Assembly: GCF_900078315.1 (NCBI RefSeq)
Contig: NZ_FKBS01000012.1
Coordinates: 41,460-105,459 of the forward strand
Reading direction: 5' to 3'
DNA: 64,000 nucleotides
Source of the DNA: Bordetella ansorpii
GTDB taxonomy: Bacteria; Pseudomonadota; Gammaproteobacteria; Burkholderiales; Burkholderiaceae_B
Position numbers and translations under genes: made by a program. Below the pieces are notes generated by a model. That model saw nothing but the letters and a program-made list of their open reading frames with translations, had not been told where the DNA came from and searched no databases. Every line of letters starts with the position of its first letter. Within the stretch, counting starts at the first letter, position 1. Below, in pieces: positions 15,109-24,524 of the stretch.

Positions 15109-18100
15109 ATGTCCCGTGCCCGCGATTCGAAACGCCGCGAGTTGCCGAAATTCCTGCCCGCCATGGGCGTCTTCCTTGCCCTGGTGGGCGCGGGCATCCT
15201 TCCCGCTCCCGCTTATGCGGCCTGCTCGGCGGTCGGCAGCAATGTCACGTGTTCGGGGGCCGCCAACCCGCTGGCGCCCAGCTATGCCAATGGCGCCAAC
15301 AATCTGAACGTGACCGTGAACAACGGCGCTACGCTGGGCGTGCTGCTGGGCGTCGGCGGCAATGTGATGACGCTGACGGGCGCGAATAACACGCTCACCA
15401 ACAACGGGCAGATCGACGTGACCACGCTGGGCACCGGCCTGGGCGTGCTGTCCTCGGGCGTCGTCATGGGCAATGCCTCGGCCAGCACGCAGACGATCGT
15501 GAACAACGGCGTCATCCGCGGCAGTTCGGGCGTGGCGGTCGCGCTGACCGGCATGGCGCTGGCGGTACAGAACGGCCCCGGCGGCACCACCAACATCACC
15601 AACACGGGCCTCATTTCCACCGCCGGCATCCTGGGCGCGACGCTGGTCGGTCCCGATGCGGGCGTGCTTGTGGTCTACGGCGGCGGGCAGGTCAACATCG
15701 ACAACTCGGGCACCATCAACGGACGCATCGCGCTGGACAGCGCCGCGGGCGGCAACACGTTCACCAACTCCGGCACGATCAACGGCAGCGTGTCGATGGG
15801 GCGCAACAGCACCAACCACTTCATCGCCACCACCGGCTCGTCGGTCACCGCGGCTGGCGGCACCGCCTTGCAGGCCAACCTCGGCATCGGTGCGACCACG
15901 CTGACTTTCGCGGCCACCGGCTTCGTGGACGGCGGCGCCGGCGGCGACAACACGCTGAGCCTTCAGCAAGGCAGCGAGGCCACCGGGTCAATCGACAACA
16001 GCCGTTACATCAACTTCAACCACCTGGATGTGCAGAGCGGCTTCTGGACGCTGTCCGGCGCCTCCGGCGCGACCGACGCCACGCTGGGCAACGGCACGAC
16101 CGCGGTGATCGACAACGCGGCCTCGCTGGGCACGGGCAGCATCGTCTCGAACGGCGGAGCCATCCAGGCCTCGGTGTCGGGGCTTACGCTGTCCAATGCC
16201 ATCAGCCTGACCGGCAGCGGCCTGACCGTGGGCGGCACCGCCAATCTGGGCTTGAGCGGCACCCTGTCGGGCAGCGGGGCGCTGACGCAGGCCGGCACCG
16301 GCACGCTGTTGCTGAGCGGTGCGAATAACTACACCGGCGGCACCGATATGCAGTCGGGCACCGTGACGGTCGGCAACAACGCCGCGCTGGGCAGCGGCAG
16401 CGTGACGGTCAGCGGCAGCGCCACGCTGGACAGCAGCCAGAGCGTTGTGGTGACGAACCAGATCGCCGTCAACACGGGCGCCACGCTCACGCTGGGCGGC
16501 AGCAATGCGCTGCAATTGGGCAGCGTGATTTCGGGCGACGGCAGCGTGGCCAAGAATGGTCTGGCCACCGTTACGCTGACGGCCGCCAACACCTACACCG
16601 GCCCGACCACCATCAACTCGGGCACGCTGGCGCTGAGCGCGGGCGGCTCGCTGGCCGCCACCGCGGCGGTGAATCTTGCCGGGGGAGCGGCCGGCTTCGA
16701 CATCAGCGGCGCGAACGCGAACCAGACCATAGGCTCGCTGTCGGGTGTGGCGGGCAGCACGATCACGCTGGGAGCGAACGCGCTGCGCTTCGGCGGTGCC
16801 ACCGACCAGAGCTTCGGCGGCACGATAGGCGGCACCGGCGGCATCTTGAAAATGGGTAGCGGCACTCAGACGCTGACGGCTGCCAACACGTATACCGGCG
16901 TCACCACCATCAGCGCGGGCAGGCTGGCGCTGGGCGTGGGCGGCTCGCTGGCGGCCGCCAGCGCGGTGGTTCTCGATACGTTCGGCGCCAGCTTCGACAT
17001 CAGCGGCGCGGGCGCGAACCAAGCCATAGGCGGGCTGTCCGGCGTGTCCGGCACCACGGTCACGCTGGGGGCGAATACCCTGACTTTCGGCGACGCCGAT
17101 AACCACACCTTCGGTGGCTGGATAAGCGGTTCCGGTGGCATCGTCAAGCAGGGCAGCGGCACCGAGACGTTGACGGGCGCCCTCACCTATTTCGGCGGCA
17201 CCACCATCAATGAAGGCACGCTGGCAATTGGCGGTAGCGGCTCGCTGTCGGGCATCGGAGCCGTCAATCTCGCCAACGCGGGGGCCCGCTTCGACCTGAG
17301 CGGTGCGAGTGCACCGCTGACGATAGGCGCACTGGCGGGCGCGACCGGCTCCGGCGTCGTGCTCGGCCCGAACGGCCTGGCATTCGGCGATGCCGGCAAT
17401 CACACGTTCGGCGGCACCATCGGCGGAACAGGCGGCGTGGTCAAGCAGGGCAGCGGCACCGAGACGCTGACAGGCACCAATACCTACACGGGCGGCACGA
17501 CCATCATCGGCGGCACGTTGGCGCTGGGCGCGGGTGGCTCGCTGAGCGACAGCGGCGCGGTCAACCTTGGGGCGCCCGGGGCACGACTGGATATCAGCAC
17601 CGCGGGCGCGAACCAGACCATAGGCGCGCTGGCGGGCGTGGCCGGCACCACGGTCGCATTGGGCGCGAACGTGCTGAGCTTCGGCGACGCCAGCGACCAG
17701 ACCTTTGGCGGCGCGATCAGCGGCACGGGCGGCATCACGAAGCAGGGCTCGGGGATCGCCAGGCTGACCGGCGCCAGCACATATACCGGCACCACCACCA
17801 TCAGCGCGGGCACGCTGGCGCTGGGCACCGGCGGCGCGCTGGCGGCAGGCGGCGCGGTGGATCTGGACACCTCCAGCGCCCGCTTCGACATCAGCGACTC
17901 GGGCGCAAGCCAGACGATAGGCGCGCTGTCGGGCGTGTCCGGCACCACGGTCACGCTGGGCGCGAACACGCTGAGCTTCGGCGGTGCCAGCGACCAGACC
18001 TTCGGCGGCGCCATCGAGGGCACCGGCGGCGTCGTCAAGCAGGGTAGCGGCACCGCGACGCTGACGGGCGCCAACACCTACAGCGGCGGCACCACGATCA

Positions 18101-21100
18101 ACGCAGGCACGCTGGCGCTCGGCGCGGGCGGCTCGCTGTTGGGCACGGGTGCCGTCGATCTCGCCAATGCGGGGGCCACCCTCGATCTTGGCGGCGCGAA
18201 CGCGCCGCAGACCATCGGCGCGCTGACGGGCGTGGCCGGCGCCAGCGTGATGCTGGGCGCCAACGGCCTGGCGTTCGGCGGTTCCGGCAGCCACACCTTC
18301 GGCGGCACCATCGGCGGCACCGGCGGCATCGTCAAGCAGGGCAGCGGCACCGAGACGCTGACGGGGGCCAACACCTATACGGGAGGCACCACCATCAGCG
18401 CGGGCACGCTGGCGCTGGGCACGGGCGGCTCGTTGGCCGCGGGCGGCGCGGTCAACCTGAGCGCGTCCGGTGCAAGCCTGAACATCAGCGGCGCAGGCGC
18501 CGACCAGACCCTGGGCGCGCTGTCGGGCGTGGCCGGCACCACCGTGTCGCTCGGGGCGAACATGCTGAGCTTCGGCGATGCCACCGACCAGACCTTCAAC
18601 GGCACGATCACCGGCACGGCCGGCATCGTCAAGCAGGGCGCTGGCAGCCAGACGCTGGGCGCCGACAACACCTACTCCGGCGGCACCACGCTGATGGACG
18701 GTACGCTGGTAGTCGGCTCGAACGGTGCGCTCGGCACCGGCGCGCTGACCGTGAGCGGCCCCGCCAGCCTGGAGGCTGCGACGGCGGTCACGCTGGCCAA
18801 CGACGTCGTCCTGGACTCGACGGCCACCCTGGACGGCAGCCAGGACCTGACCCTGGCCGGCGTCGTGTCCGGCGGCGGCGCACTGGTCAAGAACGGCGCC
18901 GCCACGTTGACGCTGTCCGGCATCAACACCTTCAGCGGGGGCGCCACACTGAACGCCGGCACGCTGACGGTCGGCAATGCGCAGTCGCTCGGTCTTGGCG
19001 AACTGACTGTCAACGGCGGTCGCCTGTCGCTGGGTGCCACCGAGTTGACGGTCACCTCGCTGGACGGCATGACTGGCGGCACCATTGACTTGGGCACCGG
19101 CAACCTGAACATCTCGGGCGGCGGCGCCTACAGCGGTGTGCTGACCGGAGCCGGTTCACTCATCAAGAGCGGCATCGACACGCTGACCCTGCTGGGAGAG
19201 AACCTTTACACCGGCGGTACGCGCGTGGCGCAGGGCACCCTGAGCGTGGGATACCTGGGCACGGGCAGCGTCCTGGGCAATCTGAATGTTTCCAGCGGCG
19301 CCACGCTGGCGGGCTCGGGCACGGTGGGCCAGGGCGGCACGGTCATCATCGAAAGCGGCGGCCATCTGGCGCCGGGCAATTCCATCGGCACCCTGAACGT
19401 GGCGGGCAACCTCGACCTGAACCCAGGCGCGATCCTGGACTTCGAGTTCGGCCGGCCCGGCGCCAGCGGCAACGCAGCGTCCGCCACCAACGACCGCGTG
19501 GCGGTCACGGGCAACCTGACGCTGGATGGCACGCTGAATATCGCGCAAAGCGGCGCACCCGCCGACGGCACCTACAACGTGGGCTACTACCGCCTGATGA
19601 CCTATGGCGGCACGTTGGTCGACAACGGCGTGTCCATCGGTACGCGACCCGTGGGATCGAACGCCAACCTGGCGGTGCTGGCCGAAGGCGGCAACGTGGA
19701 TCTGCGTGTCGGCGCGCTGGGCGACGACACCCTGCAGACGTGGCAGGGCGGCAGCGGCGCCTGGAACGCCTCCGACCTGTCCTGGCTGAACGACGCGGGT
19801 GAATTGCCCCAGGCCTGGGCCGGCAATCATGCGGTGTTCGACGGGACGGGCGGCACGGTCACCGTCGCGGGCACCCAGTCCTTCAAGAGCCTGCAGTTCC
19901 GCAACGGCGACTATATCCTGGCCGCACCGGTCGGGACCGGCGCCTTGGATACGGTGGCCGCAGGCAGCGAATTGCGCGTGCTCTATGGCGCAAGCGCCGA
20001 GATCTCCGCGCCGATCACCGGCCCGGGCGCCGTGTCCCTGACCGGAGGCGGTACGTTGACCCTGTCCGGAGCCAATACCTACACCGGCGGCACGCGTATC
20101 GACGTCGGCGTGCTGCAGATCAGCAGCGATGCCAACCTGGGCGCGGCCACAGGCTCGGTGGCGCTGGGCGCGAGCATCCTGTCCACGACCGCCGATATCG
20201 ACAGCGCGCGCGCCGTGAACTTGACCTCCAACGGCATGCTGGCCCAGGCCGAGAACACCACGCTGACCTTGTCCGGCATGGTCACTGGCCAGAACCTGAT
20301 CAAGATCGGCGCCGGCACGCTGCGGCTGACGGGGCCGAACAGCTACCTCGGCACCCTGGTCGCCGACGGCACCCTGATCGGCAACGCGGCCTCGATTTCC
20401 GGAGACATCGGCAACGGCGCGACCGTGGTGTTCGACCAGGCATCCGATGCCGATTTTGCCCGCAACATCGGTGCGTTCGGCAGCACGGCCGGCCACATGG
20501 TCAAGCGCGGCGCGGGCATACTGAGCCTGCTGGGCGGCAGCACCCTGGATTGGACCGTCGAAGCCGGCACGCTGGCCAGCCAACTCGGCACGCAGCCGGG
20601 CGGTGGCGCGGCACCGCTGGCCCTGCATGGCGGCGCGCTGGACATCGATGCCGGCGCGGCCTTCGTCGCGCAGCAGACCGCCGTGAATCGCAGCTATGCC
20701 GGCACTTTGAGCGGTGCGGGCAGCTTCACCAAGACTGGCGCGGGCAGCCTCACCTATACCGGGGATGCCAGCGGCTTCTCGGGCAGCACTGCCGTGCAGG
20801 CCGGCGCCCTGATCCTGGGCAGCGACGGCGTGCGTTGGGGCGGCACCATGAACGTGGCGTCCGGCGCCACGCTGGGCGGGGTGGGCACGGTCGGCAGCGC
20901 CAACAGCGAGGTCGTCATCGGCGCCGGCGCGCATCTGGCCCCGGGCGCGCAGGTGGGCGTACTGCGCGTGGCGGGCGACCTGACGCTGAACGAGACCGCC
21001 ATCGTGGACGTCAGCCTGGGCAGCCCGGGCACGGCGGCCAGTCCGTCGGCCGGCCGCAGCGGCCGCATCGTGGTCGACGGTGACCTGGTGCTCGACGGCA

Positions 21101-23721
21101 CACTGACTCTTGCGCAGAGCACCGCCAGCGCGGACGGCACCGCGGCGCTGGGCTACTACCGCCTGGCCACATACGCTGGCGCGCTGACCGATCTCGGCCT
21201 GGACATCGGCACGACCCCTGCCATCGGCAACGCGACCTATCGCATCCAGACCGGCAACAACCGCGTCGACCTGTTCGTGGGCGCCACCGGCGACCAGAGC
21301 CTGCAGGCCTGGCAAGGCGGCAACGGCGTCTGGAACACCAGCGACCAGGTCTGGATCAACGATGGCGGCCAGGTGCCGATGGCGTGGGCGGGCGGCCATG
21401 CCGTATTCGGCAACGGCAGCGCCGCGGGCACGGTGCAGGTGCAGGGCAACGTCGCCATCGACGGCATCCAGTTCGTCGATGACGGCTATGTGCTGGCAGG
21501 CAACGGCGCGTTGGACGTGGGGGCGGCGGGCGCCGAAGTGCGCGTGCTGGCCGACGGCGCGACCATCGCCACGCGCATTGCGGGGGCGGGCGCGCTGACC
21601 AAGACCGAGGCCGGCACGCTGGTCTTGTCCGGGCAGAACACCTATGAGGGCGGCACGCGCGTCCAGGGCGGCGTGTTGCGTATCGGCAGCGACGCCAACC
21701 TCGGCGCCTCGACGGGCGAAGTGCGCCTGGCGGGCGGCACGCTGTCCGTCAGCGACAGCCTGCAGACCAGCCGCGTGCTGACCGTGTCGGGGACGGGCGC
21801 GCTGGACGTGGACGACGGCGCGCTGCTGCAATGGCGCGGCGACTGGGCCGGCCAGGGCACGCTGGCCAAGACCGGCGCGGGCAGCCTGATGCACCAGGGC
21901 AACAGCAGCCTGGACCTGGACATCGCGGCGGGCCGGTTCATCGCGGCAGGTTCCCTGGCGGGCAGCGTGGCCGTAGGCTCGGGCGCTACGCTGGAGCTGC
22001 AATCCCCGGACAGCCAGACGTTGACCGCTGCCGTGTCCGGCGCCGGCAGCCTGCTCAAGAGCGGCACGGGCAACGTGCTGTACAACGGCGATGGCTCGGC
22101 GTTCACCGGCAACACCGTCGTGCAGGCGGGCCGCTTCAGCGTGGGCTCGGCCGGGTCCGGCGCCGTGCTGGGCGGCACCCTGCAGGTCATGAGCGGCGCC
22201 ACGCTGGGCGGCAGCGGCCGTATCGGCAGCACCACGCTGGCTGCCGGCGCCACGGTGGCGCCGGGCAACTCCATCGGCACGCTCAGCGTGGCCGGCGACT
22301 TCACCTTCGATCCGGCCTCGCGCTACGAGGTCGAGGTCGATCCCGGCGGCACCGACAGCGACCTGCTGCGCGCCACCGGCGCCGTGGCGCTCAACGGCGC
22401 CGCCGTGCAGCACGTGGGCCTGAACGGCAGCTACCGGCCGGACGCCACCTACACCATCGTGTCGGCCGATGGCGGGCTGAGCGGCACTTTCGGCAGCGTC
22501 AGTTCCGACTACGCCTTCCTGGCGCCCAGCCTGAGCTACGACGCAAGCAATGCCTATCTGCGCCTGGTGCGCAACGACGTGGCCTTCGACCGGCTGGCCC
22601 AGACGGGCAACCAGCGCGCGGTTGCCCGCGGCGCCGAGAGCACGGGCATCGGATCGCCGGTGTACGACGCCATCGTCACGCAGACCGGCGACGCGGCCAG
22701 CATCCGGCGCGCCTACGACCAACTGTCCGGCGAGATCCACGCCTCGCTGCGTTCGGCCTTGCTGGACGAAACCCAGTTCGCGCGCGGCGCCGTCAACGAC
22801 CGCCTGCGTACAGCCTTCGGATTGCCGGGCGCGGCCACCGCGCCGGTCACCGCGTATGGCGACGGCAATGCCCAGGCCGCACCCGCCGACGCGCGCGGCC
22901 TGGTGGGCTGGGCGCAGGCCTACGGCGGCTGGGGTTCGCTGGACGGGCAGGCCGGCCAGGGTTCCTCCAAACTGGACCGTTCGGCGGGTGGCGTGTTCAT
23001 GGGCGCCGACGCCTCGGTGGGCGGCAACTGGCGCGTGGGCGCGATGGCGGGCTATGGCAGTTCCTCGCTGAAAGCCGAGTCGCTGGGCGCCAAGGCCAAT
23101 GTCGACAACTACACCGTGGGCGTGTACGCCGGCACGCAGGCCGACAGGCTGGGCCTGCGGCTGGGCGCCACGCAGACCTGGCACCACGTCGATACGCGCC
23201 GCGGCATCGATGTGGCCGGGCTGACCGACGGCGCGAAGGCGTCGTATCGCGGCAGCACCGCGCAGGTGTTCGGCGAGGCCAGTTATGCCTTGCAGACGGG
23301 CCCGGTGTCGGTCGAACCGTTCGCTGGTCTGGCCTATGCCAATCAGCGCATGCGCGGCTACGACGAAGACGGTACGGCCGGGCTGAAGGGCAAGAAGGAC
23401 AGCGACGGCACGCTGTTCAGCACCCTGGGCGCCCGGGTGTCGGGCCAGTTCACGCTGGGCGGCGCGGATGCCACGGCGCATGGCGCGCTGGGCTGGCGCC
23501 ACGCCTATGGCTCGGTGCGGCCCACGGTCACACAGGCCTTCGACGGCGGAAACGACTTCACGGTGGCCGGTACGCCCATCGCGCGCGATGCCGCCTTGGT
23601 GGAAGCCGGGCTGGATCTGCGGGTTGGCCGCAACACCACCGTGGGCGTGGCCTACCAGGGCCAGTTAGGAGATGGCGCACGCCAGCACGGGGTGAAAGCC
23701 CAGGTGAGCGTGCGGTTCTGA
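15109..23721 (+). CDS. Giant autotransporter with PATR-type beta-strand repeats
   Basis: A type Va autotransporter of 2870 residues. The ATG at 15109 is chosen over the open frame's earlier start because it opens a signal peptide: basic n-region (RARDSKRRE), hydrophobic core, and an AYA cleavage site near residue 37. The mature N-terminus has a cysteine pair (ACSAVGSNVTCSG). The passenger is made of autotransporter-associated beta-strand repeats (TLTGANTYTGGTTI-x-x-GTL), including seven consecutive 99-residue units at 16588-18666. A roughly 280-residue module, each copy with a WQGG-GxWN-S motif, occurs twice. The APGNSIGTL linker is followed by a C-terminal beta-barrel (about 22900-23721) ending in Phe. 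It has very few cysteines. A role in adhesion or aggregation is inferred. It converges on fbpC with a 22-base gap. Confidence 0.92.
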   Translation: MSRARDSKRRELPKFLPAMGVFLALVGAGILPAPAYAACSAVGSNVTCSGAANPLAPSYANGANNLNVTVNNGATLGVLLGVGGNVMTLTGANNTLTNNGQIDVTTLGTGLGVLSSGVVMGNASASTQTIVNNGVIRGSSGVAVALTGMALAVQNGPGGTTNITNTGLISTAGILGATLVGPDAGVLVVYGGGQVNIDNSGTINGRIALDSAAGGNTFTNSGTINGSVSMGRNSTNHFIATTGSSVTAAGGTALQANLGIGATTLTFAATGFVDGGAGGDNTLSLQQGSEATGSIDNSRYINFNHLDVQSGFWTLSGASGATDATLGNGTTAVIDNAASLGTGSIVSNGGAIQASVSGLTLSNAISLTGSGLTVGGTANLGLSGTLSGSGALTQAGTGTLLLSGANNYTGGTDMQSGTVTVGNNAALGSGSVTVSGSATLDSSQSVVVTNQIAVNTGATLTLGGSNALQLGSVISGDGSVAKNGLATVTLTAANTYTGPTTINSGTLALSAGGSLAATAAVNLAGGAAGFDISGANANQTIGSLSGVAGSTITLGANALRFGGATDQSFGGTIGGTGGILKMGSGTQTLTAANTYTGVTTISAGRLALGVGGSLAAASAVVLDTFGASFDISGAGANQAIGGLSGVSGTTVTLGANTLTFGDADNHTFGGWISGSGGIVKQGSGTETLTGALTYFGGTTINEGTLAIGGSGSLSGIGAVNLANAGARFDLSGASAPLTIGALAGATGSGVVLGPNGLAFGDAGNHTFGGTIGGTGGVVKQGSGTETLTGTNTYTGGTTIIGGTLALGAGGSLSDSGAVNLGAPGARLDISTAGANQTIGALAGVAGTTVALGANVLSFGDASDQTFGGAISGTGGITKQGSGIARLTGASTYTGTTTISAGTLALGTGGALAAGGAVDLDTSSARFDISDSGASQTIGALSGVSGTTVTLGANTLSFGGASDQTFGGAIEGTGGVVKQGSGTATLTGANTYSGGTTINAGTLALGAGGSLLGTGAVDLANAGATLDLGGANAPQTIGALTGVAGASVMLGANGLAFGGSGSHTFGGTIGGTGGIVKQGSGTETLTGANTYTGGTTISAGTLALGTGGSLAAGGAVNLSASGASLNISGAGADQTLGALSGVAGTTVSLGANMLSFGDATDQTFNGTITGTAGIVKQGAGSQTLGADNTYSGGTTLMDGTLVVGSNGALGTGALTVSGPASLEAATAVTLANDVVLDSTATLDGSQDLTLAGVVSGGGALVKNGAATLTLSGINTFSGGATLNAGTLTVGNAQSLGLGELTVNGGRLSLGATELTVTSLDGMTGGTIDLGTGNLNISGGGAYSGVLTGAGSLIKSGIDTLTLLGENLYTGGTRVAQGTLSVGYLGTGSVLGNLNVSSGATLAGSGTVGQGGTVIIESGGHLAPGNSIGTLNVAGNLDLNPGAILDFEFGRPGASGNAASATNDRVAVTGNLTLDGTLNIAQSGAPADGTYNVGYYRLMTYGGTLVDNGVSIGTRPVGSNANLAVLAEGGNVDLRVGALGDDTLQTWQGGSGAWNASDLSWLNDAGELPQAWAGNHAVFDGTGGTVTVAGTQSFKSLQFRNGDYILAAPVGTGALDTVAAGSELRVLYGASAEISAPITGPGAVSLTGGGTLTLSGANTYTGGTRIDVGVLQISSDANLGAATGSVALGASILSTTADIDSARAVNLTSNGMLAQAENTTLTLSGMVTGQNLIKIGAGTLRLTGPNSYLGTLVADGTLIGNAASISGDIGNGATVVFDQASDADFARNIGAFGSTAGHMVKRGAGILSLLGGSTLDWTVEAGTLASQLGTQPGGGAAPLALHGGALDIDAGAAFVAQQTAVNRSYAGTLSGAGSFTKTGAGSLTYTGDASGFSGSTAVQAGALILGSDGVRWGGTMNVASGATLGGVGTVGSANSEVVIGAGAHLAPGAQVGVLRVAGDLTLNETAIVDVSLGSPGTAASPSAGRSGRIVVDGDLVLDGTLTLAQSTASADGTAALGYYRLATYAGALTDLGLDIGTTPAIGNATYRIQTGNNRVDLFVGATGDQSLQAWQGGNGVWNTSDQVWINDGGQVPMAWAGGHAVFGNGSAAGTVQVQGNVAIDGIQFVDDGYVLAGNGALDVGAAGAEVRVLADGATIATRIAGAGALTKTEAGTLVLSGQNTYEGGTRVQGGVLRIGSDANLGASTGEVRLAGGTLSVSDSLQTSRVLTVSGTGALDVDDGALLQWRGDWAGQGTLAKTGAGSLMHQGNSSLDLDIAAGRFIAAGSLAGSVAVGSGATLELQSPDSQTLTAAVSGAGSLLKSGTGNVLYNGDGSAFTGNTVVQAGRFSVGSAGSGAVLGGTLQVMSGATLGGSGRIGSTTLAAGATVAPGNSIGTLSVAGDFTFDPASRYEVEVDPGGTDSDLLRATGAVALNGAAVQHVGLNGSYRPDATYTIVSADGGLSGTFGSVSSDYAFLAPSLSYDASNAYLRLVRNDVAFDRLAQTGNQRAVARGAESTGIGSPVYDAIVTQTGDAASIRRAYDQLSGEIHASLRSALLDETQFARGAVNDRLRTAFGLPGAATAPVTAYGDGNAQAAPADARGLVGWAQAYGGWGSLDGQAGQGSSKLDRSAGGVFMGADASVGGNWRVGAMAGYGSSSLKAESLGAKANVDNYTVGVYAGTQADRLGLRLGATQTWHHVDTRRGIDVAGLTDGAKASYRGSTAQVFGEASYALQTGPVSVEPFAGLAYANQRMRGYDEDGTAGLKGKKDSDGTLFSTLGARVSGQFTLGGADATAHGALGWRHAYGSVRPTVTQAFDGGNDFTVAGTPIARDAALVEAGLDLRVGRNTTVGVAYQGQLGDGARQHGVKAQVSVRF
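16588..18666 (+). repeat. Seven in-phase 297-base repeats with ABCABCA order
   Basis: Seven consecutive units of exactly 99 codons run without indels, each opening with N/S/L-TY-x-G-x-TTI and ending in KQGSGTxTLTGA or similar. Internal differences sort them into three classes. Units 2 and 5 share LDT and GVSGTTVTLGANTL. Units 3 and 6 share LANAGA and NGLAFG. Units 4 and 7 share GVAGTTV and LSFGDA, and unit 1 is nearest this class. The order is therefore A-B-C-A-B-C-A, a higher-order period of 891 bases. Confidence 0.85.
19336..21740 (+). repeat. Duplicated module of about 280 residues in the autotransporter passenger
   Basis: Two diverged copies, about 19336-20175 and 20908-21740, share the same order of motifs. 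That order is HLAPG, LDGTL-IAQS or LAQS, GYYRL-TY, LQ-WQGG-G-WN-SD, AWAG-HAVF, then NTY-GGTR with SDANLGA. They lie between the 99-residue repeats and the barrel. They have diverged far more than the 297-base units, so the duplication is older. Confidence 0.75.
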
Positions 23722-23743
23722 GGCGGCACCGGACGAGCGCCGC

Positions 23744-24520
23744 TTACGCCCCGCGCGCGTACGCCTGCTGGCGTTGCTCGTGCAGGTCCTCGCGCCGCAC
23801 GAAGCCGCGCACGAAATCATCCACCGGCTGATGCAGCAGGTTGTGCGGCGTATCCCATTGCGCCAGCCGGCCTTCGGACATGATGCCGATGCGATCGGCG
23901 ATGGCGAAGGCCTCGGCCTGGTTGTGCGTGACCAGGATGGCCGTATGGCCCGTGGTCTTCAGGATGTCGCGCACCTCGAAGGCCAGTTTCTCGCGCGTGT
24001 CCACGTCCAGGTTGGAGAACGGCTCGTCCAGCAGCAGCAACTCGGGCGAGGGCGCCAGCGCACGCGCCAGCGCCACGCGCTGCTGCTGTCCGCCGGACAG
24101 TTCATGCGGATAGCTGTCGGCCGCATGGGCCAGCCCCACCAGTTCGAGCATTTCGGCCACGCGCGCCTCGCGTTGCGCGCGAGCCGCGCGGCGCAGGCCG
24201 AACCCCACGTTCTGCGCCACCGTCAGGTGCGGAAACAGCGCGTAGTCCTGGAACATCATGCCGACGCGGCGGCGTTCCGGCGCCACTTGCACCTGCGGCG
24301 ACGAGATCACCGCGCCATCCAGGCGGATGGCGCCGGCGCGCACCGGCTCGAAGCCCGCCACGGCGCGCAGCACCGTGGTCTTGCCGCAGCCGGACTGGCC
24401 CAGCAGGCAGCCGATGTGGCCGGCGGGCAGGCCCAGCGACAGGTCGTTCACCACCACCTTGTCGCCTTGCGGCGTTTCATAGCCCAGCAGGATATGGTCG
24501 AGTTCCAGCAAGTCGGCCAT
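23744..24520 (-). CDS. fbpC: Ferric-iron ABC importer, ATP-binding protein
   Basis: A 258-residue ABC ATPase. Walker A is GQSGCGKTT at 41-49, the Q-loop is MMFQDYALFPHLT, the signature is LSGGQQQ at 141-147, Walker B is LLLLDEPF at 162-169 with catalytic Glu166, and the H-loop is VTHNQAEA. The QDYALFPHLTVAQNVGFGL pattern is of the FbpC/PotA group. Family members are usually about 350 residues because of a C-terminal TOBE regulatory domain; this one stops near residue 258 and lacks it. It lies four bases downstream of fbpB on the same strand, completing an fbpA-fbpB-fbpC operon. It powers uptake of Fe(III) across the inner membrane. Confidence 0.9.
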   Translation of the reverse strand: MADLLELDHILLGYETPQGDKVVVNDLSLGLPAGHIGCLLGQSGCGKTTVLRAVAGFEPVRAGAIRLDGAVISSPQVQVAPERRRVGMMFQDYALFPHLTVAQNVGFGLRRAARAQREARVAEMLELVGLAHAADSYPHELSGGQQQRVALARALAPSPELLLLDEPFSNLDVDTREKLAFEVRDILKTTGHTAILVTHNQAEAFAIADRIGIMSEGRLAQWDTPHNLLHQPVDDFVRGFVRREDLHEQRQQAYARGA

Positions 24521-24524
24521 GGTC

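Noticed and set aside
16588-18666. CRISPR-like or non-coding tandem array
   Set aside because: Repeats are 297 bases, contiguous without spacers, and in frame within an autotransporter passenger.
15988-23502. Long minus-strand open frames inside the autotransporter (15988-18294 and 19156-23502)
   Set aside because: The 19156-23502 frame is codon-aligned with the real gene and open for the same codon-bias reason, and both products are low-complexity. The plus-strand protein has signal peptide, repeats and barrel.
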